From assembly GCA_947359465.1 (NCBI GenBank), contig OX375873.1, positions 76,138,278 to 76,202,277 on the forward strand: a stretch of DNA of 64,000 bases, written 5' to 3'. This document shows positions 11,699 through 23,677 of this stretch, in pieces. The notes under the pieces were generated by a model. That model made no database searches and was not told where the DNA came from. It worked only from the letters and a program-made list of their open reading frames with translations. The position numbers and the translations under genes were made by a program. Source of the DNA: Metellina segmentata (Eukaryota > Arthropoda > Arachnida > Araneae > Tetragnathidae). The stretch's first letter is position 1, and every line of letters begins with the position of its first letter.

Positions 11699-12593
11699 AC
11701 TAGCGCGTCTTTCGGAGGACAGGAGCCTCAATCCCATGATAGTACTTTACCCAAGTCCAACTTGATCGGCTAATCGGATCACATGACCTAGATACGTAAG
11801 TCATCAAGGTTTATAGTTGTTGGCGATTTATCTCTTCCTTTCTGCTTTCTTCTTTTCTTTTCAGATCCATGGCTATGGGTGGGTAGAGGTGGGAGCCGAA
11901 AATTGTATCCTTTTATTATATAAGTTAATAATTATATAAGTTAGTGTTTTATGTATGCTTTTTGTTACATCAGAATGGTCCTAAGCCAGCGGTGGATACG
12001 ACACCATCATCCTAAAGCAAAGGGGACGGCAGAGGGGCGGAAAAATATCAGCTGGTAGTGAGTTCAGGAGTGGTTCTTAGATTATTTATGTAAAATCAAC
12101 GGAAGCTTGGAAAAATATGAAAAGGGTATTAAAAATTAGGAAAAGTAAATTTGAATGAAAAGGAATTAAATTGGAATTTTTTTAAAAAAATTTGTAGGAT
12201 CTAAAAATTTTTCCGCCAGCTGGGTTCGAACTCGGGAAGTCATCCTCCGCTGCCGACGCTAATCTGAAGGTGGGTGAATTTAGCCATTAGGCCATCGTTG
12301 CTTCACGAAAAGAAGCTCTTTAAAGTATAAGTACCCTTCCATCAATCATACATTCCATCAATCATACATTCCATCAATCTGCTTCAAAAAATCATAGAAG
12401 ACACACAAAAAAAGACTACCAGACAAGTAAATAATCATAGCTCACTGTAGATCAAATGATCGAAACAAGTTTCGAAAGAATCAAACTGAAGAATCGATTC
12501 CCTTATCACGAGTTTAATATCTACCGACCTCCCTACGGTCCTAAATAGAATCGTCCACGTAACGAAGAGCCATTACTAAAAAGACGCGCTAGT
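11699..12593. mobile_element. DNA transposon 'ACTAGCGCG' family, copy 1 (895 bp, 9-bp TSD)
   Basis: The ends are actagcgcgtctt (11699-11711) and its exact inverse aagacgcgctagt (12581-12593). The element is flanked by a perfect 9-bp direct repeat ctctgttag (11690-11698 and 12594-12602). The right ~165 bp (from about 12430) is homologous to both arms of copy 2 at 29643-30205; the left arm here matches only for the first dozen bases. No transposase frame is present, so it is non-autonomous. TSDs of 9 and 10 bp and long inverted repeats in copy 2 suggest a Mutator-like element, by inference. A tRNA-like SINE head (12208-12303) and a triplicated catacattccatcaat-type motif (12342-12378) lie inside. 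Confidence 0.85.
12208..12303 (-). mobile_element. tRNA-like SINE head, family D
   Basis: On the minus strand there is an A-box match tggcctaatggct (12294-12282) and a B-box-like ccgagttcgaacc (12234-12222) at tRNA-like spacing. The flanking stems do not pair well, so this is not a functional tRNA gene. It appears to be the head of a different SINE whose body would extend left toward about 12080 through A-rich sequence. No second copy is in the window. Confidence 0.5.
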
Positions 12594-12602
12594 CTCTGTT
12601 AG

Positions 12603-13317
12603 TACATTCGTATAATTACCAAGTGTCGGAGTATAATTGAGTGGGCAGAGCATATCAAGGTCAGGACATAACGAATGAACCACCAGGAGTGACCCCATCC
12701 CCATAGCACACAGCTGCACTTCCACTCGCCCCATTATACTGGTACAATAGCTGCAACAGATGTGTGTGGGGAGCAACCACCACCCCTCCCAAATCGCATG
12801 CTGTTCAAAGCATTTGAAAAACAGGAAATTCAGGACTCGATGGTCGGTGACAAACCAGAAAAGGGTCAACCGAAAAGTCATTGAGACAGACAGATCCATC
12901 TTTAACTTTCACAAAGTTTAGTTTACAACCAATCGGTTTGTCTTGTCGAAGATGGGATATCTTTTCGTTTTCAAAATCTGTAACTCATTCGGGATGCCTT
13001 CGACCCACTACAAATAAACTAGTTTGGAAATTATTTACACAAAATTAAATTCAGTGGCGTAGACAGGGTGAGGGCTGGCACTGGGGCTCCGCACAAACTT
13101 CAATTCTCAATACTTCTATAGTATTATTTATTAAAAAAATAAATGAAATTATATATAATCAGCAATTTATCAAATCAATCATTCCCTAGAAATATTGAAG
13201 CTGCAAAAAGGATAATATCAAAGGCAGCCGCTGTGGATCAGAGTTTGCCCACGGTGCTAGCAGTTAGAGAGTTGCTGGTCTTCCACCGCCTCATGAAAGG
13301 ATTAAAATTGGTTTTAT
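12603..13317. other. Spacer with unassigned open frame and a possible transposon tip
   Basis: A minus-strand open frame at 12576-12899 (107 codons) crosses the transposon edge and shows no motif I trust. At 13052 the sequence cagtggcgtagacaggg resembles the terminus of common animal hAT-type MITEs, but no matching right end was found. Confidence 0.35.
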
Positions 13318-13329
13318 TATAGTATTTGG

Positions 13330-13651
13330 TAATTTTTAGTTAACGTCGTACTAGAGCAACACAACGGGCTATTGACGACGGTCCGGGATCAGTCCCTTAA
13401 GGGAAAGATCCGAGGACAACACCTCGTAATTTTGAACCACTGTCAGATGTCGAAGCAGCACCTGAGCTGGCACCCCACTCTCCAAACTTCCACGCCAACC
13501 CAACGTGAGGACTTTCGGCCACGACAGATTTAAGGTGCACCAGCCGCCTCTACACCATACGGTTACAAACATCCATGCCCAAACCCGGATTCGAACCAGG
13601 AACCTTCCGATCTAGAGGCTAACACCTTAACCACTATACCGGTTGGTCGGC
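13330..13651 (-). mobile_element. SINE-A, type-1 head, full length, young
   Basis: Near-duplicate of the copy at 959-1285, with the A box at 13626-13638 and the B box at 13587-13597 on the minus strand. Flanked by a perfect 12-bp target-site duplication tatagtatttgg (13318-13329 and 13652-13663). The two independent duplications show that the copies arose by separate retrotranspositions, not segmental duplication. Confidence 0.92.
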
Positions 13652-13897
13652 TATAGTATTTGGATGACGCGATTAGAAGTTTGCAAAATAGTAGTTAGTT
13701 AAAAGCGCGCGAGTATCAATTGTACTTTTCCATTTAAGCATCCAAAATTAATTTTTAGCACTTTCTTTTCCTTTCCATCTTTTTTTCAGCCATTCCTTTT
13801 TCGGCACAGGTTGATCTATTCCTGTACCTACCCTAGGAGTACTTCTCTGTTCCAGTGTCAGTAAAAATTTTCTTGTGTGTACATTTACATGACGAGA

Positions 13898-13945
13898 AAA
13901 ACATTACTTGGCCAGATCGACCCTTGCGCCATAAAATATCAACCA
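13898..13945 (+). mobile_element. SINE-B 3' fragment
   Basis: Plus-strand sense orientation: acttggccagatcg, cccttgcgccataaaatatc, then caaccaagaatc as the tail. Only the last ~50 bp of the family is present. Confidence 0.6.
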
Positions 13946-14947
13946 AGAATCAAGATTTTAATGCTTGAGTTATTTATAATCATAAACATTTCGCGAACAC
14001 AATCATTGAAATACTATTTCTCTGAAGCCATTAAAACGTATCGCAGTATTGCAAAAAAAATTTTTACTTCAAATTAAAAATATAAGACACTCCTAAACAT
14101 TTGAAAATGTTTTCATAATTCTCAACGGTGTTGTATCCACCCATAACTGCATTTCTGGCGTAATTAATTAGACTTCGTGTAGCAAAAATCATACATTACC
14201 GTACAGCGACCAAACCAAACTATGCACATTCAAATCCAATCATCACTAGTGTACCACTTGGTTCTCAACAGCACCACACAAAGCTGCAAGTATCATGAAT
14301 GGTTTGGTATGCCACTCAACGGTCGGGATTTCTTTTTGCTACAAGGTGGTAAATTCGATCACTAAGCATGAATGAATTACGTCAGTTTACACTTTTAACG
14401 ATTTCTTACTTGGGTATCTTTCAAGAAGCGTGATTATGATAACTGGGGATACCCGAGATTGTATTCAAAATAAATATTAGGTTGTCTAAACATTAAGAAT
14501 TAGAAGCTAGCTATATTCAGAGTTCTTCCTTTCCCGCAGACAATACAATATAAATCATTTTTAGCTATTAGTTTCCGTGCTAAAGATACTTATCGCGCAT
14601 GACAAACACCATTTACTAATCATTAAAAAATGAATTAAAGCCCATTTGATAGGATATCCATCCACATTCCCCAATTGGCTTCTTGCGGGGAAAATCAAGG
14701 ACGTTAAAACAAACTGACGTCCCCTCATTCAGATTTAGATATAAAAATCGCTTATGCTTCAAATTGTAGCCACCGCCATTGGTTTACCAGTCTGTATACT
14801 TATCTGTTTGTATAACTACCTGTACAGTATATTTCAAGTAGTAGGTTACTATTATATCAGAAAAAAATATGCTGGTGAAGTACTCATAAAATCCCTTTGC
14901 GCAATAATAAAGCGATTTTAAATTAGGAACAGATAAATGTAGGCAAA
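13946..14947. other. AT-rich spacer
   Basis: Short open frames only; nothing recognised. Confidence 0.5.
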
Positions 14948-15112
14948 TGCTACGTTCACATGAGGCGTTTCAACGCGCGTTTGGCGAGGTCTCGCCATTA
15001 AATTATGTTTTTTTATTCCTCTAATTGAAGTTTCTATCTTTTCGACCTTGAAGAGCGGGACCCTGAAAGCCTCGCCAAACGCGCGTTAGACGCGCCTCGT
15101 GTGAACGGGGCC
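14948..15112. mobile_element. PIF/Harbinger-like MITE, copy 1 (165 bp)
   Basis: Inverted ends: left gttcacatgaggcg followed by aacgcgcgtttggcgagg; right cctcgccaaacgcgcgtt followed by cgcctcgtgtgaacggggcc. The right tip GGCC and subterminal blocks match the copy at 39540-40432, as does the interior (attcctctaattgaag; accttgaagagcggg). The left tip is degraded (tgctacgttcac), so its target-site duplication cannot be read. Confidence 0.8.
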
Positions 15113-15716
15113 AAAAAGTGCATCCGCAATTTCGCTCAACGAGATAAATTAGCAGGTCCATATTACTGCGAACAGTCAAAATGTTAGTCATATATTTGTT
15201 AACTAAAATGGGTTATGAAATTTGCAACAATAACTTCTTCAGATTTTCTGTGAATCCACGAAAATGCGAGCTTTATTTCAAAAATGAATCTTAGTGCCGA
15301 ATACTGACGTACTTCGTTCCTCAGACTTCCCAGTCTGGTTAAATTAGTGAGTTGATTGTTTTCCACTACATTTCCTTTCATTATAGCTGCAAGTTACTGC
15401 GATAAGATAAACATGATAGATCGGTACAAACTCATTCCAAGAACATCTGGATTCTCCATTTGTTAAAGGGGTCAGAATTTCAAACAAAGATAAGGAAACT
15501 AGCCGGAATACCGGAATATAATTCAAACTAAGGGTTCCTTTTCAGGGTTAAGTAGTAACCAATGAGTTTGTGATAGCTGAAGGGCATCACTTGGTGTTTA
15601 ACAATATCATAAGATTTAACTATCTCGATGCGATAAAGGGATGAAGTTCCTTTCAGTTATTCAAAGATTCCTACTGCGTTGATAGTTACCGTTAATCAAA
15701 CTGTCAGGTACAAAAT
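15113..15716. other. Spacer
   Basis: Only short overlapping open frames on the minus strand; no recognised content. Confidence 0.45.
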
Positions 15717-15785
15717 TGCTATAGTCCGGTTCCACGAGGTGGAAGTCGAGTCACGTGGTTTCGAACGAGCCTATTGGTTAAATTG
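15717..15785 (+). repeat. Dispersed ~65-bp repeat E with CACGTG core, copy 1
   Basis: tatagtccggttc, a middle ggtggaagtcgag, then tcacgtgg and cgaacgagcctatt. The same ordered blocks occur at 51407-51470 (plus) and, inverted, at 41868-41930. The CACGTG hexamer is intact in all three. It could be a transposon end or a conserved regulatory block. Confidence 0.6.
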
Positions 15786-15789
15786 GGTA

Positions 15790-16039
15790 ATAATTGGTAA
15801 TGTTTAATTAACGTCGTACCAGAGCAACACAATGGGCTATTGATGGCAATCCGGGAAAGATCCGAGGACGACACCGCGGAATTTTAACCACGGTCAAATG
15901 ACGAGGCAACACCAGAGCTGGAACCCTCCAAACTTCCATACCAACGTGAGGACTTTTGGCCACGACAGATTTAAGGTGTACCAGCCGCATCTACACCATA
16001 CGCTTACAAACACCCATTCACTGCCCCGGATTCGAACCA
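15790..16039 (-). mobile_element. SINE-A, type-1 head, 5'-truncated at the B box
   Basis: Matches family A from its tail (gtttaattaacgtcgtacc) through gatttaaggtgtaccagccg to ccccggattcgaacc, where homology stops. The A box is lost. It carries internal deletions compared with 959-1285. Confidence 0.85.
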
Positions 16040-16517
16040 AACAAAGAGCTTCAATAACTGACGTCTTTAGCGCGGATTCTGGTTTTGAGTTGATCTTTCG
16101 GTGCCAGAAGCGATAGTACTGAAACGAGTTAGAGAGGGGAAAACATCCAGGCGATCGCCGTTCATTCTTTTGCGTATGGCAGGCTTTTACAACGCACTTT
16201 CCCTCTTTCAAGCCACAGTACACCCATTAGTAACAACTGTAATCGAGAATTTAGATTTATCGATCATTTTTAATTTGTTATATAAATACATAACTAACAT
16301 TAGCGATATTAAATTTAAATTGCTATTAGAAAGTTTACTAAACACACTCAAAAAAGTTTGAAAAGGAATTTTAAAAGCGTTATTTTACATCTCGTGCTTA
16401 TGTTGCTTAGTTTGCTGCTCTAAGATTAGGTGGTTTTCGGAACATGCATGCCTAGATCGGTATTCGAAACCTAAGATCCGTTGAAATCTAAAATATATGA
16501 AAATTACTGTTTGATTA
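16040..16517. other. Spacer
   Basis: No recognised content. Confidence 0.45.
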
Positions 16518-16575
16518 GCTAATTTGTATGGCATAAGGGCCATATTTGGCCATGCTGCACCAAACACAAGGCAAT
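16518..16575 (-). mobile_element. SINE-B 3' fragment
   Basis: gtatggcataagggcc, atatttggccatgctgcacc and aaacacaaggcaa match the 3' half of family B. No 5' head follows. Confidence 0.7.
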
Positions 16576-17453
16576 GGTAAGTATGCATCAAGAAAATAAC
16601 ATAAGTTTGATGGATGCAGATGAGATAAATGCAGAGTAAGGAAATAAAATTAATTTTCCACATATTCCATGCGTAAAAATGCATATACTTCCTTTATACT
16701 GATTCATACATACTATCAAATAAATATTTAAATCCCTTAACACAATACCAAACCATTCAGATAAGTGAAGAGACAAAATGATGCAAGTTCGGCGTCTGAT
16801 TGAACCAGGTCAATGTTTCAGACGAGTCGATATTCTCGACTGTATTCCGGAATGTTCCAAACTCTTCAGATCAACGATATTAAGTTATTTGCATCTCATT
16901 TAGCCTCAGTACTATTGATAGAACAAGGAACGTGACTCGGTTTCGAGTGACTGTTTCCTGCAAGACTTTGTCTGAGGATAAACCACAAGATGCGAAAAAG
17001 AAATCTCGCAGTAAGAAAAAACATCCGCGACGTTTTCAACTTCTCCGTAAGTCCACAATAAATGCTTTAATAAGTTTTGGTTTGCTGCTCTGCGGTCACT
17101 TTTTCTACTCGAGAGCTAATTGGATCCCAAACTGAGGCCATCACTTATACCACCAGAAAGAAATTTCAGATTAAAAAAATAAAACTGGTTTGAAAATATT
17201 CCGCCATTTGCAAAGAACAGAAGTAGATCCACCAAAGCAATGGCACAGTGGGAATTGGATTATAAAATACCTAATTTATACCCATTAATTACAAACTACC
17301 CACTTTAACAACAAAATAGAGAACCTAACTTAACTTTTAAAGTTTAGAGCACTTATAAGTATAAAGTACCAATTTTTTAATGTTTTTCACAATTCCCCTA
17401 GATTCATGGAAGAGCGCTGACTGCATACGAGTATACACAGCAGCGCCAAAATA
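16576..17453. other. Spacer with small basic open frame
   Basis: A plus-strand frame at 16932-17135 (67 codons) is rich in Lys/Arg around KKKSRSKKKHPRR but has no recognised family. Otherwise AT-rich. Confidence 0.35.
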
Positions 17454-17657
17454 CGGTAAGTAGGTATTTTAATTAACGACACACTGGAGATACACAACGG
17501 GCTATTGGAGACGGTTCCGGAATGGAACCCAAAGGGAACCAAGGACAACATCGCATAATTTGGAACAACGGTCAGGTGACGAGGTCACACCTGAACTGGC
17601 ATCCCACTCTACAAAATTCCACATGATCCCAGAGGACATTTGAGGTCACGATGGATT
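17454..17657 (-). mobile_element. SINE-A 3' half
   Basis: taagtaggtattttaattaa tail, then acacaacgggctattgg, caacggtcaggtgacgag, cctgaactggcatcccact and ggtcacgatggattta. Homology stops where the long palindrome begins at 17658. Confidence 0.85.
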
Positions 17658-17879
<222 letters not shown>

Positions 17880-17884
17880 GAGAA

Positions 17885-18425
17885 CAGCAATGATGTCAGC
17901 AATTAATAAACTGCAAAAACGAATGTGTAAAAATTTAGATAAAAGGAAACCTTCATTTATTTCCATCTCCGTCAACGCCCATTTTTTCCGGAAACCTAAC
18001 AAAACCTGCAATAAATTTAAATACTCTCCCCACTTGCAATTTAACGAAAATCGACGGCAATTTTTTTTTTTAATTGATTCCAGATCCGACCGACTCCAGA
18101 ACAATTTTTAGCGACTAAAAATAAGATTGCTAAAAACCAGAATATTAAAAAAATTATTCACATAATTGATTGTGATTACGGCAGACAGCATAGTAATGAT
18201 ATCAACTATTAATAAATACTTACAAAAACGAATGCGTAAAAATTTAGTTTGTACGTAATCCGACCAAAAATCAAGCGACGAAATTTTCCCCAAAAAATAT
18301 TAAACAGAACTTCCGCGGTGAATTAAAATGTTCTTCCCACTTATAACTTAAAAGAAAATCAGCGCCAATTGTTAAAAAATTGATTTCAGATCCGACCGAT
18401 TCCAGAACAATTTTCGCCGACTTAA
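17885..18425. repeat. Diverged tandem duplication, period about 300 bp
   Basis: Unit 1 (17885-18115) and unit 2 (18183-18425) share ordered blocks: acagca..aatgatgtcagc versus aatgatatcaac, aaaaacgaatg(t/c)gtaaaa, and agatccgaccga(c/t)tccag followed by acaattttt(a/c)gc. The first unit begins just after the palindrome ends. Confidence 0.78.
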
Positions 18426-18900
18426 AGGGGGAAAAAAGACAAAGGAAAGCACGCGGTGCCATCCTCGAGGAAAACAGCAATCGCTGATAAAAGTGGAGAA
18501 ACTAATGAGTTTGTTTTTGATTCGCTTTGACATCCAGCGCGAGTCATATTCTTGAAGGGAATTAACCCACTTTTCGTCAGCCGAAAGCTCCGTGAACTTG
18601 TTTTTGCTTTTTGGGAAGCTCCTTTTTCTTTTGAGGTCACTTGTTGGGGTACATTGAAAGCTGGGATACTCTCTTTTCTTCCAGATCCGCGGTTCTCGCA
18701 GCTGAGCGGAAACGGTTAGCAGACGATCCTGACGGCGCACACGTGAAATGTTTCGCGTGCGAGAGGGAGCCAGTCGCCCCCTTCCTGCAGCGAGTGAGAA
18801 AGGTTACGCGAGAGGTCACGGCGAGAAAAAATACGTTGCAACAATCCCGCATTGGGCGAAGGTTTGATTCCAAATAATTAAATGGATCGTGTGGAAACGG
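18426..18900. other. GC-richer segment with opposing open frames
   Basis: Composition rises above the surroundings. Overlapping frames lie on minus (18372-18740, 122 codons; 18637-18873) and plus (18641-18877). The two 78-codon frames at about 18640-18875 are almost exact shadows of each other, which argues for composition and not coding. No family recognised, although a host exon or promoter-proximal segment is possible. Confidence 0.3.
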
Positions 18901-18954
18901 GTTGGAGGCACTCTAGCTGTTTAGCTTTCTCTTCTTCGTTAAGCTAGCTTCCGT

Positions 18955-19395
18955 TTGGGTTGGATTGAGTGCAAGGGCTATATTTGACTAAACACAAAGC
19001 CATGGACATTCACACGAAAAGTTAGGCTGGCACGGGAGAAATACACAGGATAAGTTACAGGAACAGAACCTGTGATGTCGGATGGTCGGTTTTGGATTTT
19101 ATGACGCAAGGGTCATATTTGGTCAAACTGCGCCAAAGACAAGACAACGAGGTAAGAAAGTAAGCAAGTAGATGGGGTGACCAGGGTAAAACAGAAGGGA
19201 GGACATATCCTCGGGGTTGTGATGACCGTGCACACCAAAAGATGTGCCTCTGAGGACAGTAGTTTTGATTGTGTTATATGGCGCAAGAACTGCGTCAAGC
19301 GAAATTTTACTGACACGGAAGATATAATGCACTTAGTGAAGATTTGAATCTGCACCGTCAACAATTCAGATTGCTGCCAAAGTTGACAAATCTAC
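18955..19395 (-). mobile_element. Cluster of three SINE-B fragments
   Basis: Three pieces in one orientation: 18955-19075 (gagtgcaagggctatatttg ... ggcacgggagaaatacac), 19085-19145 (ggattttatgacgcaagggt ... aaactgcgccaaagacaag) and 19266-19395 (tgttatatggcgcaag ... gaaattttactgacacgg ... gattgctgccaaag). The last keeps a degraded head. The cluster looks like serial insertion or fragmentation of family B. Confidence 0.75.
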
Positions 19396-19689
19396 TGAAG
19401 CCCATATTTTGTTATGGAATAAAGCAATTTTTTGTTCTTGACTACCTTATTTTCTCTTCTGTTTAAAAGCAGAGGAGCTTCTTGGGTTTTTTTAATTTTG
19501 AGCTTAATTTAAAAAAATTTATTTTATGAGAAGAGAAAAATCATTTGGGGACTCACAGGCATTTGCACCAAATACTTGATTGCAGATAAATACTTTCACT
19601 CAAGTTTTGAACGACAGCCAAGTAGTGCTTCAGAAAGATGGATTTCATATAGATTTCGTGTTCATTAAATCCATTTACTCTTTCAGTAA
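19396..19689. other. AT-rich spacer
   Basis: No recognised content. Confidence 0.45.
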
Positions 19690-19780
19690 CCACGAACCAA
19701 TAAAATCGTTTGAGTTTTATGGCATAAGAGCCATGAGATATAGAAGACTGGACCCTAACCATTAGCCCGATCGGTCGGAT
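19690..19780 (-). mobile_element. SINE-B tail joined to a type-1 SINE head
   Basis: gagttttatggcataagagc (family-B 3' end) runs within about 25 bp into agactggaccctaaccattagcccgatcggtcgg, split here as agactggaccctaacc and gatcggtcgg, which matches the 5' tip of the type-1 head. It is either a heavily deleted composite or two abutting fragments. Confidence 0.55.
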
Positions 19781-20914
19781 GCCTCCAAAGGTATACAATT
19801 ATCTCCATATTATTTTATATTCTAATGTTTAGGAAGGATGTTATGTTATGGGCTGGTCAGGATAAAATGGGTCCCACTATCCCACAGAAAAACTTTTTTT
19901 TAACAAATTTGTTATGGGCAAAATACATTCACATAAGGAAGGGTGATAGATCTTCTAAAACTTTACAAAAAAAAAACGCCTTTTTATAATGTCCTTCGAG
20001 GTATCCATTCATTTTTACAACCATCCATTTTCGTCAAAAAAATCCATACATTCTCAATGGCGGAAAGAACTTCACACCATGAATTGAAGGTAATAACACT
20101 TCATTTCATAAAACTAAAGTATTGAAACAGAACTCCATTCTAAAATATTATTCTAGAAGCGGATATTATTTGGCTAAAAGCAAAATACTACTTTGTTTTC
20201 GGCTTCAATATCAATCCATTGTATACTATTTTAATGTCTACCTAAACACATATGACCTCCGCCGATTATGTATCAGAGAACTTGCAGACGAATTTACGTA
20301 AAAAGTAGTTTTTTGAACGAAAATTATTGGAAAGAATGAAATTTGATGATTTGTTACCTCTACAGTCACTTTTGCAACATGAGGGTTAATTAAATATTTA
20401 AAAAGACTGAAAAGGTGGATTCTGCACGTGAATGCCTTAACTCTTTAAACATTCTAAAAAACTTTTTTTTTTTTTTTGTCATTTACATAATCGAATAAAA
20501 ACTTTCGGAATACATTTGCTGCCAGAGGGGAATGATTTTTTTGGACTAGGGGAATTTTTCGATACAGTCGAAGTGATTCTACGAACACCAATATAAAAAA
20601 GAGACCCGGGAAAAACCGGAAGTCTTATCACCTACTGGCAACTCTGCGTGAGGGGATAGCTGAATTTAGATTCACTTGCAACACGACTCCTCCTAACCTT
20701 AGCAGTATCGCGACCTCAATGTCAGCGTTGGGAAATATGGGAAATATCAAGATCGTCGCTCTCCCCTCAAAAACGTCACAAAAAAATTACTAAAAACCTT
20801 TATCACAGGATTAAATTTTTGATCCAGGAACACTTGGGGTTTTGTCGAGATTCATGAACGAACTATTCTCTCCCATGTTCTCACTTTGTGTGGTACAAAC
20901 GAGTTTGCACTGTG
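19781..20914. other. AT-rich spacer
   Basis: Includes a T run at about 20463-20478. No recognised gene or element. Confidence 0.5.
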
Positions 20915-21345
20915 GAATAATAGATCATGAAAATAAGAATTGTATTTCCAATTACATTAAAATTGACGCGTAAAATGGTAGTAGTCAGAAAGGACTATTT
21001 TTGAAAAGAGTCAAATTAATGAGCACTCAATGTGAGAAACTGGAGAAATGTAGCTAGTTTTCTTTATCTTGATATATTACGCAACGTAACTATCAATTTT
21101 AAATACATTAAAAATAGAAGTGTAAAATGAGGTTTTTCATCAGTAGAGGTATGGGAAATGTGGCTAGTTTGCTAGGCGGATTAAAAGATCACGAAAATAA
21201 GAAATATGCATTTCCAATTGCATTTAGAGACGCACAAGAGATGAGGAATTCCATCATTCATAACAATTTTGAAAATAAACAAATTAAACACTCAATGCGA
21301 GAGATTGGTAAATGTGGCTATCACCATTCAATTACGCCATCAAGG
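20915..21345. repeat. Diverged tandem duplication, period about 265 bp
   Basis: gatca(t/c)gaaaataagaa occurs at about 20925 and 21187. It is followed in both units by ttccaatt(a/g)ca, then cactcaatg(t/c)gag and (g)aaatgt(a/g)gcta. A further partial match (gtgtaaaatg ... aaatgtggctagttt) lies at 21120-21170. The second unit carries a 78-codon frame (21127-21363 plus) that is not preserved in the first. Confidence 0.7.
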
Positions 21346-22679
21346 GATAAATTATCACTTTAAATTTATCACACTTTTAAACACATTCGGTAGTCTTCCC
21401 CACAACTGATTTTTCTTCAACAGGAACTTCAAAGATGTATAAAGCTTCCGGAAATGTTGCAAGGCATATTTAGTTTGTGACCGAACTCCAATGGTTCTTA
21501 GACCATACAATGAAACTCCATCTTGAAGTTTTAGCTGTCAGTTAAATGGATAATAAGACTTTGCTGACTGTACTAATTGTTGCTAAGCATCCACAATTTT
21601 GAAAGGTATTAGGTTCAACTAATTTCAAAGCAAATACGAAAAAACTTTTTATCGAAAAAATTTCCATAAAAATTAAATACGTATATTTATAACCATGTGT
21701 ATAATCTAATTGTGAAGTTCGGATGTTCGTGATTTTCTGAGTCGTATACTTTTTGAAACAACGATTTAATGATGAATAATAAAATTCCTGGAATATTTAT
21801 TTATAAATACGCTGCTGGCCATCAAAAATGTAACACTATGAGGGACGAAATAAACAAAGCATTAAAACACTTTTTTTTCATGTTTTAATCTGTATTAATC
21901 ATATTTTGAAGTCTCGGAATTTTTACTAGACAAGTGTTCGTTTTTACATGTTAAGAAATATATTTCACAATTTCAGATCAGGACTTATGTTTAATGAGAT
22001 GTCTTGTGATCATGTAATGATTCTGGAGAATTTTCAAAAGATTTTGAGATTGAGATCTGTCAATCCTTCATTCGTGTATTGAATGGGACAGATTTTAGGC
22101 AATAAACTTTTTGGACAGAATATTCATACACCACAAACACAAGCCTAATGGTCCAATTGAATCCTGAGCTAAGATCATTCAAGCGAGTCTTGCGTTTTTT
22201 ACCATAAATGCATCACTTCAGACTGAAATTTTAAACAGTTACGTCCAGTTCAGTCATCAAAAAGTTTACGAATCACTCACAGGGACTCGCTCACATCACT
22301 CACTCAGGACAGAAACGCCAACTGTCGACATTATATTCAAAAGGTCGGAAAGGAAAGACGGAAGGCTTTTCAAATTAAAATAAACAACCTCCAGCAAAAC
22401 CTCTTTGAAGGAAACTACGAAATTAAAACACTGTCATATAATTACTCAAGTTTCCTCAAGGATGTTTTTCGACCAAAAGGAAATTAAGTCACAGGCCCTT
22501 CATCGTAAAAAAAAAATAATAGTTTCTAAAAAATCGCTCAGATCAACTCAGCCAATACGACACGCAACAACGACGAACAATTTTAAAACACGCCCGCATA
22601 AAAATTGAGAAGTTCATTCCAGCACACTAAAGTTTTGCAAATCGAAAGCATAAAATGTGGCGAAATGTTGCGCCGGAGC
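21346..22679. other. AT-rich spacer
   Basis: No recognised content. A small frame at 22405-22608 is Lys-rich because of A runs. Confidence 0.45.
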
Positions 22680-23040
22680 TATGCAAGGCGATTAACGTAA
22701 CGGAACAGCTTGTGTGACACAGCAGGTGACAGCACAACCTTGGAGCCTGCGAAGAGAGGCAAAGGCCTGGGAAGAGTTCAACAGCAGAGCCTCCTGCCTC
22801 TTAAGTAATTTGGGAATGCTAATTTGGAAGCGAACGGAGAGAGACGGGCATTGTTCTTCACCCTTGCCACGCGTGGATTGCGTCCTTCCACTCAGATCAT
22901 TTACTTCTTGCAGAGGGAGAGGGGGACGTATGGATTGTGGAACTACTTATCTATCGACAAGTTGACGAAATGTCACGGGTTCTTCACACTTGTGCAAAGG
23001 TTAGAGCACCTGGAATTGCACGATGCATGGCTTATTTGAA
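22680..23040. other. GC-richer island without recognised product
   Basis: Noticeably less AT-rich than the flanks and open on the plus strand in two overlapping frames (22714-22965 and 22824-23039). I see no domain, and the frames do not share a clear start context. It could be a 5' untranslated or promoter-proximal segment, or old coding sequence. Confidence 0.3.
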
Positions 23041-23449
23041 TCAGAGTCCGATGCTTTTTAGATAGCACCTGTTGCAATGACATTGTTTCCTGTGAGGGTT
23101 GACGTAACGGGGGAAATGGCATCACATCTTGTAAATATAATTTTTCATAAATTTCAGTTAAATTTCTTACAGTTGCATTGTTTCTGCGAGACAGATTACA
23201 GTAGCAGTCCACTGTAATTATATTTTAATCGGAATCTAAACATGTTGAACCATACAAGAGTTATTATGGAATTTGAATCCCCCATGAACTAAAAAATTAG
23301 CACAAAGCTAAACATATTGCATTTCATGATAAATCCATTGAAATATGTTTGAAGAAATAAGGTATTAAAATAATTGACACTTGGAATGGTTGGATCGTAA
23401 ATACTGGTTAGGTATAATGGCCTAAATCATCAAGTAACAAAAAGGTCGA
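23041..23449. other. AT-rich spacer
   Basis: No recognised content. Confidence 0.45.
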
Positions 23450-23613
23450 TTGGTTTTGGGAATTATAAAACAAAGACCATATTTAGCGAAGATGCTCCAA
23501 ACTCAAGACAAACGTCAAGTACTGGATATACGCATCAGAAAAGTTATACTAACACAGAAGATAGAAATACATCCAAGAAGGAATCGAACCCGAAGGAAAA
23601 TTGAATCGTAAGA
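23450..23613 (-). mobile_element. SINE-B with visible B box
   Basis: From the tail (cgattggttttgggaattat) through ccatatttagcgaagatgc and agttatactaacacagaag to aaggaatcgaacccgaagg. The reverse strand of the last block is a good B box (ggttcgattcc) at 23581-23592. The A-box side is missing. Confidence 0.82.
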
Positions 23614-23664
23614 TTGATTGAATTTTTTTTTTGTCACACACACAAGGGCCAGGTTTGGCCGAGC
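23614..23664 (-). mobile_element. 51-bp 5'-truncated SINE-B insertion with 13-bp TSD
   Basis: The insert starts with tail ttgattgaa and a T run, then cacacacaagggccaggttt and ggccgagc. It is flanked by an exact ttgaatcgtaaga at 23601-23613 and 23665-23677. It landed beside the older family-B copy. Confidence 0.88.
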
Positions 23665-23677
23665 TTGAATCGTAAGA

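Noticed and set aside
13052..13100. cagtggcgtagacaggg as the end of a transposon
   Set aside because: No inverted partner or TSD found in reach; kept only as a note in the spacer entry.
16932..17135. Basic peptide (KKKSRSKKKHPRR) as an antimicrobial or nuclear protein
   Set aside because: No signal peptide, no family, and A-rich DNA easily yields Lys runs.
18637..18877. Opposing 78-codon frames
   Set aside because: Exact shadows with no motif; more likely a composition effect of a GC-richer patch.
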